A stretch of DNA of 64,000 nt, taken from contig JADZDM010000025.1 of the NCBI GenBank assembly GCA_020851035.1, positions 289,808-353,807 on the forward strand. Reading direction: 5' to 3'. The notes beneath the pieces are model-generated. The model had not been told where the DNA came from and did no database searches. It saw only the letters and a program-made list of their open reading frames with translations. The stretch is from Gemmatimonadaceae bacterium. GTDB taxonomy: Bacteria; Gemmatimonadota; Gemmatimonadetes; Gemmatimonadales; Gemmatimonadaceae. This document shows, in pieces, positions 27,436 through 35,775 of the stretch. Both the position numbers and the translations under genes were made by a program. Numbering within the stretch: position 1 is the stretch's first letter; each line of letters opens with the position of its first letter.

Positions 27436-28821
27436 ATGCCCGTTCCCCCCCGCCGCGTCCGCCGCTTCCGCCTCTTCCGCCTCGTCTGCCTCGCCGCAGC
27501 GCTCAGCCCCGCCCACCTGCACGCACAGCAGCCCGCGGTGCTGCCCTCGCAGGAGGACCTGCGGATCCACGCCATCGTGGCCGCCACGTCGGCCGCCCGC
27601 ATCGAACGCGACGTCCGCACCCTCGTCGGCTTCGGCACGCGCAACACCCTCTCCGACACCGTCTCGGCCACCCGCGGCATCGGCGCCGCTCGCCGCTGGA
27701 TCTTCGCGCAGTTCCAGGAGATCTCGCGGCAGTGCGGCAACTGCCTCGAGGTCCGCTACATGTCGGACATCCAGAAGGGCACGCCGACGGGACGCATCCG
27801 CACCGACGTCAACATCGTGAACGTGGTCGCGATCCTGCGCGGGCGGACGGAACCGAATCGCTTCGTGCTGCTCAGCGGCGACATCGACAGCCGAGTCAGT
27901 GACGTGATGAACGCCACCTCGGATTCTCCGGGCGCCAACGACAACGCCAGCGGCATGGCCGCCGTGCTGGAGGCGGCGCGTGTGCTCTCCGCGCACCGGC
28001 CGAATGCCTCGGTGGTCTTCGCCGGGCTCTCGGCCGAGGAACAGGGGCTGTTCGGCGGCGAGATCGTGGCACGCATCGCGAAGCAGGAAGGGTGGCGCAT
28101 CGATGCGGTCATCAACAACGACATGGTCGGCAACATCAGCGGGATCGACGGCGTGACGGAGAACACGAAGGCACGCGTCTTCGCGCCCGGGATGCCGGCC
28201 AGCACCACGCCGGCGGAACTGCGCCGCATCCTCACCAATGGCGGCGAGCTCGACACCCCGTCGCGCCAGCTGGCGCGCTACATCGACGCCGTCGCCGACC
28301 GCTACTTCCCGAACCTCGATGTCGAGATCATCTACCGCCTGGACCGCTACGGCCGCGGCGGGCACCACACGCCGTTCTTCAACGAAGGCGCGCCCGCCGT
28401 GCGCCTGATGGAGTCACACGAGGACTACACGCGCCAGCACCAGGACCTGCGCACCGAGAACGGCATCCGGTACGGTGACGTGATCGAGGGGGTGAACTTC
28501 GGCTACGCCGCGAAGATCACGGCGCTGGACGCCGCCACGCTGATCTCGCTCGCGTGGGCGCCGGCGGTGCCCGACTCCGTCCGCATCACCGGCGCCGTGC
28601 AGCCGTCCGCCACGCTCGCGTGGGTGGCCTCGCCGTCACCCGAGGTGCTCGGCTACCGGATCTACTGGCGGAAGCCGAGTGAGGTGAACTGGACGCGCTC
28701 CCGCTTCGTGGGGAACGTCACGAGGCACACACTCGAGAACGTGATCATCGACAACTACTTCTTCGGGGTGGCCGCCGTCGGCCGCAACGGTCAGGAGAGC
28801 CTGGTCGCGTTCCCACGCTAG
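27436..28821 (+). CDS. secreted M28 aminopeptidase with C-terminal FnIII-like domain
   Basis: 461 aa with a signal peptide (VRRFRLFRLVCLAAALSPAHLHAQ). Unlike the M28 gene at 282, all motifs here are canonical: GANDNASG, then FAGLSAEEQGLFGG with the Glu-Glu pair, NNDMVG, and GGHHTPF. A fibronectin-III-like segment lies at about 370-461 (PSATLAWVASPSPEVLGYRIYW). The ATG at 27436 was preferred over one at 27397 because the signal peptide fits it better. The stop codon is the TAG that also forms the end of the inverted-repeat element at 28819. Confidence 0.92.
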   Translation: MPVPPRRVRRFRLFRLVCLAAALSPAHLHAQQPAVLPSQEDLRIHAIVAATSAARIERDVRTLVGFGTRNTLSDTVSATRGIGAARRWIFAQFQEISRQCGNCLEVRYMSDIQKGTPTGRIRTDVNIVNVVAILRGRTEPNRFVLLSGDIDSRVSDVMNATSDSPGANDNASGMAAVLEAARVLSAHRPNASVVFAGLSAEEQGLFGGEIVARIAKQEGWRIDAVINNDMVGNISGIDGVTENTKARVFAPGMPASTTPAELRRILTNGGELDTPSRQLARYIDAVADRYFPNLDVEIIYRLDRYGRGGHHTPFFNEGAPAVRLMESHEDYTRQHQDLRTENGIRYGDVIEGVNFGYAAKITALDAATLISLAWAPAVPDSVRITGAVQPSATLAWVASPSPEVLGYRIYWRKPSEVNWTRSRFVGNVTRHTLENVIIDNYFFGVAAVGRNGQESLVAFPR

Positions 28822-28982
28822 TGGCGTGTAATCGAAGTTCGGATAGCACGAAGCCGGATGGGGCGCCTGGATGGCCAGGCGAACACCGCAGCAATACCCG
28901 CGGTATTGCGAGGATTCTCAACGCCGCCAGCCGGGATGCCCCGACCGGCGACTGCTTCCGGAACTTCGATTACACGCCACTA
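28819..28982. mobile_element. 164-bp IS630/mariner-type MITE candidate with 22-bp perfect terminal inverted repeats
   Basis: The ends, 28819-28840 and 28961-28982, are exact reverse complements over 22 bp, beginning TAGTGGCGTGTAATCGAA. Inside are further hairpins: CGCCTGG/CCAGGCG around 28865-28881, and GCAATACC/GGTATTGC around 28891-28909. No coding capacity. The left TAG is the stop of the M28 gene; the right end, read on the minus strand, is the TAG stop of the barrel gene. Removing everything between the two TAs plus one TA leaves ...CGCTAGAAC..., a CTAG that would give both convergent genes their stop codons. TA duplication in CTAG is the known target habit of IS630. No transposase is seen here. 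Confidence 0.85.
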
Positions 28983-29594
28983 GAACGCGACGCTCAGCCC
29001 ACCCGTCTGCTCGACCAGCACGTTCTGCCCGCCGGTCCGTCGCTGGTCGAAGCGGAACCGCGCCTCGCCGCGCAGCGAGACGCGGTCGCCGAGCACCAGG
29101 CGCAGGCCGGCCGGGAATGCGGTGGTCGTGCGCACGTAGTCGGCGGCCCCCTCCTCGCGACGAAACGCGACGCCGGTGGCGATACCCACGTAGGGACGCA
29201 CGACCTGCATCGGCCACTCGGCCCGCAGCCCGACCGTGGCGGTGCCGAGCTGCAGTGACCGCGCGGCCGCCGACACCAGCCCGCCGGCCTGCGCCTCGGT
29301 GTTGCCGATCGCGTACGACACGCCCAGCTCCGAGCGCAGCCAGCGTCGCACGCGCCAGTCGGTGCGCAGCGCGGCCATCGGCAGCTGCAGGTCGTCGTCG
29401 TCACTGCGCAGCGCACCCACGGACATCGAGATCTCGCGGTCCGGCCGACGGTCGTACCGTTCGAGGCTGATGCGGAGGCTGCGCGCCGGTCGTTCCTCGC
29501 GGCGGTCATCGCGGCGCTGGGCGCCGGCCAGCGTGGGCAGGATCGACAGCGCGGCCATCGTGGCGAGCGCGAGCGTCGGACGAGGCAACTTCAT
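28980..29594 (-). CDS. outer-membrane beta-barrel protein
   Basis: 204 aa with signal peptide (MKLPRPTLALATMAALSILPTLAGAQ) and alternating amphipathic strands through to a C-terminal phenylalanine (GGLSVAF), the usual barrel-insertion signal. Likely an 8-10-stranded barrel of OmpA/OmpW size. AGGAG lies a few bases before the ATG. Function unknown. The stop TAG is supplied by the inverted-repeat element; the terminal Phe appears native, so the insertion does not seem to have damaged it. Confidence 0.82.
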   Translation of the reverse strand: MKLPRPTLALATMAALSILPTLAGAQRRDDRREERPARSLRISLERYDRRPDREISMSVGALRSDDDDLQLPMAALRTDWRVRRWLRSELGVSYAIGNTEAQAGGLVSAAARSLQLGTATVGLRAEWPMQVVRPYVGIATGVAFRREEGAADYVRTTTAFPAGLRLVLGDRVSLRGEARFRFDQRRTGGQNVLVEQTGGLSVAF

Positions 29595-29658
29595 GGAGAC
29601 TCCTGGTCTGGAAGGTCATGCGCGGACCTTCTTCTGACCCCGCACCCACGACGAAGGT

Positions 29659-30900
29659 TTACGGCACCACGGTTCCGGCCGGCGCGCGGCGCGGTGGCAC
29701 GCCATGACCGCACGACGCCCGCACCGACAGCGCATCACCGACGGGACGTTCCCCCGCCGCGTCCGACGGTCGGCTCACCACGCGCGCGCGCGGCGATGCC
29801 GGGTCGTCGCGCACCACCAGCACCGAGGAACCACCGCCGTCGAGGTTGATCGCATCCACGGCACCGAGCGAGCGCAGCACGTCGGCGGTCTCGCGTGTGG
29901 TGGTGCCGATGCTGTAGCCGGGCTGCCGCCCATCGATCACCACCAGGAAGAGCCGACCCTTGTCGCGCGTGTAGCCGGCCGCCGTGCGCGGATTGCGCCC
30001 GCGGAAGCCCTCGGCGCCGTCGGTGTCGAGGGTGGGCGACCACAGGCTGTCGCGCAGCAGCAGCGGGAAGCCGCCGACCGCCTGCCAGGGACGCACGGGT
30101 GACCAGGTGGTCTGCAGAGTGACCGTGTCGCCATCGGCAAGGCCCGTCGTCCCGCGCCCGGTCAGCATGAGCGTGTCCCCCAGCGCGATGCCGGGATGTG
30201 CCGCGGGGAGTGGCCACACGAGGTAACGCGCGTTGGTGCCGCGACCGGTGCCGAGCGGCACCAACACGCGCGCCGTCGGACGGATGACGCTGTCCAGCGC
30301 CTGTGCCCACGCTGCATCCACGATGCCCACGGCCTGCGCCCGCGGCCGGTTCCACGTCGTTGCCACGACCGAGTCGCGAGTGCTCCGCACGGTGGTCGCG
30401 ACCGCCATCGGCCCGATGAACGGCAGGTTGCGCGCGTCGAACGCGAGCACCGGGCGTTCTATCGGACCGGTGATGATGCGCCAGTCCTCGACCAGTGCGC
30501 CGACCGGTACGCCGGGTGGTGCGAAGAGGAAGAAGTCGGCGTTGACGGCGGCGGCGACAGACCGGTCGTGCATCAGCGCAGACTCGAGCATGGCGCTGGT
30601 CGTCCTGCGACCGATGGCCGTGCTGCCGCCCTTGAGCGCCTGCAGCGTGACGCAGCCGGTCAGGTCCACATCCAGCACGTCGATGCGCAGCGGACCGGCG
30701 TTGCGCACCAGGTGGTGCAGCACCAGCCCCTCCTGCAGCCGCATGGACGAGACCGAGTCGGCGACGCCGCGGGGGAGCGTCGCGATCGGCGCGGTGGCCG
30801 GGGCCACCACCACCGGCCGCGCGCCGACGCACCCCGTGAGTGCGCCCGCCAGCAGCAGCGCCGCGACGCGGAATGACACGTCAGTCCGTGCGGTCCACAT
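29659..30900 (-). CDS. phosphodiester glycosidase-family lipoprotein (DUF2233/NAGPA-like)
   Basis: 413 aa. The N-terminus has a lipobox LTGC (Cys24), so export and lipidation are likely. The NAGPA-family signature is visible: NADFFLFAPPG, then the C-terminal NLDGGGSSVLV. Such enzymes remove GlcNAc from phosphodiesters or act on related sugar phosphates; the substrate here is unknown. A Pro-rich low-complexity tail ends the protein. The start overlaps the end of the DUF6524-like gene by 20 bp, implying translational coupling. Confidence 0.88.
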   Translation of the reverse strand: MWTARTDVSFRVAALLLAGALTGCVGARPVVVAPATAPIATLPRGVADSVSSMRLQEGLVLHHLVRNAGPLRIDVLDVDLTGCVTLQALKGGSTAIGRRTTSAMLESALMHDRSVAAAVNADFFLFAPPGVPVGALVEDWRIITGPIERPVLAFDARNLPFIGPMAVATTVRSTRDSVVATTWNRPRAQAVGIVDAAWAQALDSVIRPTARVLVPLGTGRGTNARYLVWPLPAAHPGIALGDTLMLTGRGTTGLADGDTVTLQTTWSPVRPWQAVGGFPLLLRDSLWSPTLDTDGAEGFRGRNPRTAAGYTRDKGRLFLVVIDGRQPGYSIGTTTRETADVLRSLGAVDAINLDGGGSSVLVVRDDPASPRARVVSRPSDAAGERPVGDALSVRASCGHGVPPRRAPAGTVVP

Positions 30901-31318
30901 CCACCTGGCCGGTGATCTTCTTCGACATCAGCGACCAGCTCATGCCCACCGCGAGCATCAGCGCGGTGCAGATCTCGACCACGTAGGTCACGCTGCGTGC
31001 GGAATTGGCGCTGACGATGCCGAAATCCATCAGCATCCAGACCAGGCCCCCGGAGATGGCCAGGACGAGCAGCGCGCCGCCGATGCCGAGCGAGCGCCGC
31101 GTGGCGCTCAGGAACACCACCCAGGCGGCGGCCAGCGCGAGGCCGGCGAGGAACTTCACCGACAGCGGGCCCGACGAACTGCGCCCGTCGATGAGTGGCG
31201 CGAGCGCCCAGTGGTAGAACGACTTCCCTTCGGGATTGTACGTCAGGAAGACGAGGGCAAGCGCGGCGACGATGCGTCCGCCGATGCCGCCCAGGCTGAA
31301 TCCGGATCCGTTGGCCAT
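30881..31318 (-). CDS. small four-helix membrane protein, DUF6524-like
   Basis: 145 aa, with about four hydrophobic segments (IVAALALVFLTYNP, FLAGLALAAAWVVFL, GGALLVLAISGGLVWMLM, TYVVEICTALMLAVGMSW). The sequence TYNPEGKSFYHW after the first helix matches my memory of the DUF6524 signature. Function is unknown. The family assignment is tentative. Start 31318 was chosen at ATG with glycine-rich MANGSGFSLGG. Overlaps the phosphodiester glycosidase gene by 20 bp downstream; the creatininase stop is 136 bp upstream on the same strand. Confidence 0.75.
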   Translation of the reverse strand: MANGSGFSLGGIGGRIVAALALVFLTYNPEGKSFYHWALAPLIDGRSSSGPLSVKFLAGLALAAAWVVFLSATRRSLGIGGALLVLAISGGLVWMLMDFGIVSANSARSVTYVVEICTALMLAVGMSWSLMSKKITGQVDVDRTD

Positions 31319-31454
31319 GACTGTGCTGAATGGGGTGGGGCAGGTCAGGCCGTTCCGGGTTTGGCACGTGTTGCCACCAGCCGGCCTGATCCGCGGCGGC
31401 CGGAATATCGCCAGCCGACGCCCCACACGCCACGGCGCGCGGGCCGCGGCACGC

Positions 31455-32237
31455 CTAGGCGTCGGCGGGGCGCTGGTACAGGTCCGTCGGATCGGCGGCC
31501 GCCAGCTCCACCAGGTAGGCGGCGAACTCCCGCGTCAGGCGCTCGAGGTACGCCGCGCCCTTCGACGCGGTGCTGTGCTGCGGATCGCCGACGCCGGTGT
31601 CGGCTGTGGCCTGGCGCCAGTCTCGCTGCGCCCATGCCCACTTCTCACGGATCGCGCGCAGCCGGGACGGATACGTGCGACCGTCTCCCCACTCCGCACG
31701 CGGCAGCACGAGGTCCGGGTGGAGGTGGAGCATCATGCTCGTTTCCCGCTCGTCGGCGTGGTCACCGACGATGTCGAACGTGCCGGCACCACCGTCGATG
31801 TGCCACCAGGACACGGTGCTCAGGAACACGGTGGGATGTGCCAGCTGCAGCTCGCGCAGCATCTGCCGGAACTCGTTGCCGCCATGGCCGTTCAGCAGCA
31901 CGAACTTCGGCACCCCCGCCCGCGCGAGCGAGGCGATGATGTCGCCGAGGATGATGTGCTGCGTGCTCGGGTTGAGGTTGATGCAGAAGGGGATGTCGTG
32001 CTGGCCCGTCTGCACGCCGAACGGGATCGACGGCAACACGCCCACCTTCGCACCACTGTCCCACGCCAGCCGGCCAGCCTCGGCGACGATGTGCTCGTTC
32101 TGGTAGTTGTCGGTGCCGTAAGGCAGGTGGAAGTTGTGCGCCTCGGTGGCGCCCCACGGCAGCACCGCCACCTCGTACCGGCACGCCGCCACCTGCTTCC
32201 AGTTCGTCTCGGCGATCATCCAGGGGCGCGGCGTCAC
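31455..32237 (-). CDS. creatininase/creatinine amidohydrolase-family enzyme
   Basis: 260-aa metal-dependent amidohydrolase of the creatininase fold. Motifs: LPWGATEAHNFHLPYGTD with the metal Glu/His/Asp set, LLNGHGGNEF, and DHADERETSMML. The family includes creatininase, mycofactocin MftE peptidase and riboflavin-pathway enzymes; gene context does not choose between them, although no mycofactocin gene is near. GTG at 32237 (VTPRPWMIAETNW) fits the family start better than ATG 32219 and has GGGGTG upstream. It lies 37 bp downstream of the DinB-like gene. Confidence 0.9.
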   Translation of the reverse strand: MTPRPWMIAETNWKQVAACRYEVAVLPWGATEAHNFHLPYGTDNYQNEHIVAEAGRLAWDSGAKVGVLPSIPFGVQTGQHDIPFCINLNPSTQHIILGDIIASLARAGVPKFVLLNGHGGNEFRQMLRELQLAHPTVFLSTVSWWHIDGGAGTFDIVGDHADERETSMMLHLHPDLVLPRAEWGDGRTYPSRLRAIREKWAWAQRDWRQATADTGVGDPQHSTASKGAAYLERLTREFAAYLVELAAADPTDLYQRPADA

Positions 32238-32274
32238 GGCACCGCACCCCGCATCCGACGATGGTGCGAGTTGG

Positions 32275-32883
32275 TCACTTGCTCCACGGCGGGGTGACGT
32301 TGTTCGCCCGCGCGTAGGCAATGAGCTGCCCGAGGTGCTCGTGCAGGTGCGTGGTGGCCATGATCCACACCTGCTGGCCGGTGTACTCGGCGCCGAACAT
32401 CTCCTTCTTCTCCGTCAGCGAGGCGGCGGTCTGGGCCTTCATCGCATCCTTCAGGAAGGTGAACGACGCGGTGAGCTGCGCCACGGCGGAATCGGGCGAC
32501 AGGGCGCGCTTCTCGAACGCCGTGACGGCGTCGAAATTGCCGGCCACGATGCCCGTGGACGCCGGTGCGGCGGTGCCGACGGAGGCCGGCATGAAGTAGT
32601 TGTCGCTCGCGACGTGCATCACGACGTCGTTCACCGAGCGCACGCCGGCGGCCGGCCGGTAGCCGTACGAGGCCGCCGGGATGGCCTTCGCCAGCGACAC
32701 CATCTTCTTCTCGACCTCACCCACGTCGGTGAGCAGGTCGGCCATCACGGTCGCGCTGGCGGCCGGAGCTGCGGCGGTGGCGGTGGGTGTGGCGCTGGCC
32801 GCCGCTGCGGGGTCGCCCGGCTTCGCACAGGCGCCGAGCGCCGCGATGGCGGTGAGGATCGTGAGGCGGGAGAGACGGCGCAT
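32275..32883 (-). CDS. DinB-family lipoprotein
   Basis: 202 aa with a lipobox GAC (Cys19) followed by an Ala/Thr/Pro-rich linker and a four-helix DinB domain. Its metal-binding His positions are visible in VMHVASDNYF and in TTHLHEHLGQLIAYAR, as in DinB/YfiT. DinB-like enzymes use small thiols to modify or detoxify; most are cytosolic, so a lipoprotein version is unusual though seen in this phylum. Start 32883 begins the signal peptide (MRRLSRLTILTAI). First gene of the minus-strand run to 29659. Confidence 0.87.
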   Translation of the reverse strand: MRRLSRLTILTAIAALGACAKPGDPAAAASATPTATAAAPAASATVMADLLTDVGEVEKKMVSLAKAIPAASYGYRPAAGVRSVNDVVMHVASDNYFMPASVGTAAPASTGIVAGNFDAVTAFEKRALSPDSAVAQLTASFTFLKDAMKAQTAASLTEKKEMFGAEYTGQQVWIMATTHLHEHLGQLIAYARANNVTPPWSK

Positions 32884-33058
32884 GGGTGGACGCTCGCTGC
32901 GGAAGGGTGGGGACGGTCGGGATCGGGGCCGCGCGGGCACAGTACGCCGCGGCGCGACCACCGGCAATACGGGAGCGACGGCGTCGGGTTCCAGTACCCG
33001 CGCCGCAGGGCCCGTACGGCGCTCCGGTCACCCTCGAGCGGGCGGCACTGACGCCGGC

Positions 33059-33787
33059 TCAGCGCCGCGGGCGGGGCGCCGGTCGCGGCGCCGGTGCAGG
33101 GGGGGCCGACTTGCCCTTGCCGAGCCCGATCGCGAGGCCGGCGCGCACCACCACGTTCTGTCCCGTGCCGGAGGTGCCGCCGAACGTGCCGACGTCGGTG
33201 CCGTTCACGGTGAGCTTCGCATCACCGAACCGGATCACGCCGAGGGTCACGCCCAGGTCGAGGTTCACGCGCGGCGAGAGGCGGGTGAGGATGCCGCCGC
33301 CGATGTTGCCCTGGAATCCGCTGGCCGTGATCTCGGTGCCGGTGGCGGACGCTGTCTGTGCGGCCACCGAGAGGGATGGCGCCTGGGCCGTGCGGCGCCC
33401 GCCGGCAAAAGCGACATCGATGTCTGCTGACTGCTGCAGCCAGGCGATGCGGCCGGAGAGGTAGGGCGCGTACTTCCCGCTGCCGGTGTCGAAGACGCGG
33501 CGGGGCTCGAAGAACACGCCCTGCAGCGCAATGCTCTGCCCGTCGAGTGTCTTGAGCCCGTGGGACGAGTACTGGATGCCGGCGCCGTACGACCACAGGC
33601 TGGGGGTGAGGCGCGCCTGCAGCTCGCCGCCGTAGCCCGTGGCGAGCCCCTCGTATGCGGAGCCGAATGCCCCGACGGCGATGCCCGAGGCCTGAATCGA
33701 CCAGCGCTGCGCGGACTGGGCGGCTGCCGGCTGCGCGGCAAGGACGGCGACGGCGAGCAGCGCCGTCGGGAGCGAGCGATGGAACAT
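33059..33787 (-). CDS. outer-membrane beta-barrel protein, second copy type
   Basis: 242-aa secreted protein: signal peptide (MFHRSLPTALLAVAVLAAQPAAAQ), then strand-rich sequence with Gly turns (GGELQARLTPSLWSYGAGIQY, NIGGGILTRLSPRVNLDLGV), as in OmpA-like or autotransporter-size barrels. The C-terminus is a Pro/Arg-rich tail (PAPRPAPRPRR), not the usual aromatic end, which is odd for a barrel and may mean extra surface exposure. No close similarity to the barrel at 28980. The stop is 175 bp upstream of the DinB gene start. Confidence 0.75.
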   Translation of the reverse strand: MFHRSLPTALLAVAVLAAQPAAAQSAQRWSIQASGIAVGAFGSAYEGLATGYGGELQARLTPSLWSYGAGIQYSSHGLKTLDGQSIALQGVFFEPRRVFDTGSGKYAPYLSGRIAWLQQSADIDVAFAGGRRTAQAPSLSVAAQTASATGTEITASGFQGNIGGGILTRLSPRVNLDLGVTLGVIRFGDAKLTVNGTDVGTFGGTSGTGQNVVVRAGLAIGLGKGKSAPPAPAPRPAPRPRR

Positions 33788-34025
33788 GGGGTGCGACCTC
33801 GAAGCGGGAGGGAACGACCGGGTGTGATGCGCGGCGCAGGGCCTCGCACTTCCCCACGCGCAGGATGGGCGCGCTTCGGCTCATGCGTCGGTCCACCGAC
33901 GCGGGGCGACGCACACCTCCGGCGGTGATGAGCCGATTCCGCAGGGTCCTGCGCGTGTGGTGTGAGCAGGACACTCCACCTGCTCGCTCCTCCCGCAATC
34001 ACGCGCCCCTCCGAGGACCATCGCG

Positions 34026-35762
34026 ATGGAAAAACTGCACCTGAAGCACCTGAAGGGCTCCAAGGCCGGTGAGACCGAGACGTTTGCCCTGAGCGCGTAC
34101 TCCGAGCTGCTCATCGGCCGTGACCCTGCTGCGGCCGTCCGCTTCGATCCCGCGCAGGACGATCTCGTCGGACGCCAGCATGCGCGGATCGCGCGTGACG
34201 GGGCGGATGCCACGACCTTCACCCTGTCGGATCTCGACAGCCGCAACGGCACCTTCCTCAACAAGCAGCGCGTGAGCGGCAGCGTCGCCATCCAGCCCGG
34301 CGACGTCGTGCAGCTCGGTGCCGGTGGCCCGGAATTCGAGTTCGATGTCGAGCCGCGTCCGGCGCCCACGCTCAAGGCCACCCGCCTCGGCATGGCGGCC
34401 AGTCCGTCGGCCGATGCCACGCGCATCGCCGCCGTGCCCGCGATGTCGGTGACCACTGCGCCACTGTCCGCACCGGCGCCCGGCGGCATCGGCAAGGCGA
34501 CGGTGGAGCGCATGATCACCGACACGCATCAGAAGTCGCGCACGATGAACTACATGCTGGCTGGCGCGCTTGGCCTCGCGGTCTGCGCCGGTGTCGTGTG
34601 GGCCGTGAGCCGGCCGAAGCCGGTGGACCAGGCTGCCGTCGTCACCGATGCCGTGAAGGCCGCGCAGCTGGCTGCCGCGCGCGACGACAGCGTGCGCCGC
34701 GCCGCTGACGGACGCAACGCGCCTGTCTCTGCCGTCGACATCGGGGCCCGGTTCGGGGCCGCCGTCGTGCAGGTCTACTTCAGCTGGAAGCTCGAGTACG
34801 ACGGGCAGCCCGTGTTCCACCGCTACATGCAGAACGCCTACAAGACGAAGACCGGCGAAATGGCGCAGATCGTGCCCGGCGGGCCGCAGTTCGTGCCGGC
34901 CTACGTGGTGGTGGGTGAGCGCCAGATCGAGCCGGCGCTGACACTGTCGCAGGGGCAGGGACGGCCGATCGGCGTGGCCGGCAGCGGCACGGGCTTCGTC
35001 GTCACCACCGATGGCTTCCTGATCACCAACCGGCACGTCGGGGCCAACTGGATGGCACCGTACCACTTCCAGCAGGGTGATGTCGGGGTCGTGCTGAACA
35101 ACGGCGAGATGATGATGCGCGATGACGGCTCACCTGTCGTCACCGACCCACCGGGTAACTGGATCCCGTCGGAGTCGCGGCAGGCCGGCCCGAAGGGGAT
35201 CGTCGGTGGGTTCTCGGGACGCCATGAGTACCTGAAGGTCGGCTTCCAGGGCAACGTGAACTACATCGACGCCCAGTCAGTGGCCACCTCCCCGCGCGCC
35301 GACGTCGCGATGCTCTCGGTGAAGGTGCCGCGGCCGCTGACGGCGCTGTCGCTCAACGACAACTACGCGTCGGTCCGGCAGGGTGAGGAGGTGACGGTGA
35401 TGGGTTATCCCGGCGTGTCCGACGTGACCTACGCCGTGGTGAAGTCGAAGGACACGTTCAACCAGGAGTCGCAGTCCAAGGTCGTGCCCGAGGTCACCCT
35501 CACCACCGGCACCATCGCCAAGGTGACCAAGTCGAGCGACAACGGCGGCGGCAACACCGACTTCTACACCCCGTCAGGCGACCGCTTCCAGCTCAACATC
35601 AACACGACCGGCTCCGGCAACAGCGGCGGCCCGATGTTCGACGCGCAGGGCCGCGTGATCGGCATCTTCTTCGCCGGCCGCCAGGCCGACGTCTCGGTGT
35701 CGTTCGCGGTGCCGATCAAGTACGCGCTTGAGCTCATGAACGTCGGGCCCAGCGCGCGCTGA
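34026..35762 (+). CDS. membrane FHA-domain S1C (DegP-like) serine protease
   Basis: 578 aa. FHA phosphothreonine-binding domain at about 20-110 (GRDP around R32, RQH at 50-52, RNG at 73-75; the family Ser before His reads Gly49). A long linker, then a single transmembrane helix at 176-194 and a trypsin-fold protease with H337 (NRHV), D426 (RADVAML) and S533 (GSGNSGGP), triad complete. The predicted topology puts FHA in the cytosol and protease in the periplasm, so phosphorylation inside could control proteolysis outside. No PDZ domain seen. First of three tightly packed genes, 13 bp before the kinase-phosphatase. Confidence 0.94.
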   Translation: MEKLHLKHLKGSKAGETETFALSAYSELLIGRDPAAAVRFDPAQDDLVGRQHARIARDGADATTFTLSDLDSRNGTFLNKQRVSGSVAIQPGDVVQLGAGGPEFEFDVEPRPAPTLKATRLGMAASPSADATRIAAVPAMSVTTAPLSAPAPGGIGKATVERMITDTHQKSRTMNYMLAGALGLAVCAGVVWAVSRPKPVDQAAVVTDAVKAAQLAAARDDSVRRAADGRNAPVSAVDIGARFGAAVVQVYFSWKLEYDGQPVFHRYMQNAYKTKTGEMAQIVPGGPQFVPAYVVVGERQIEPALTLSQGQGRPIGVAGSGTGFVVTTDGFLITNRHVGANWMAPYHFQQGDVGVVLNNGEMMMRDDGSPVVTDPPGNWIPSESRQAGPKGIVGGFSGRHEYLKVGFQGNVNYIDAQSVATSPRADVAMLSVKVPRPLTALSLNDNYASVRQGEEVTVMGYPGVSDVTYAVVKSKDTFNQESQSKVVPEVTLTTGTIAKVTKSSDNGGGNTDFYTPSGDRFQLNINTTGSGNSGGPMFDAQGRVIGIFFAGRQADVSVSFAVPIKYALELMNVGPSAR

Positions 35763-35775
35763 CGGACGCCATCCC

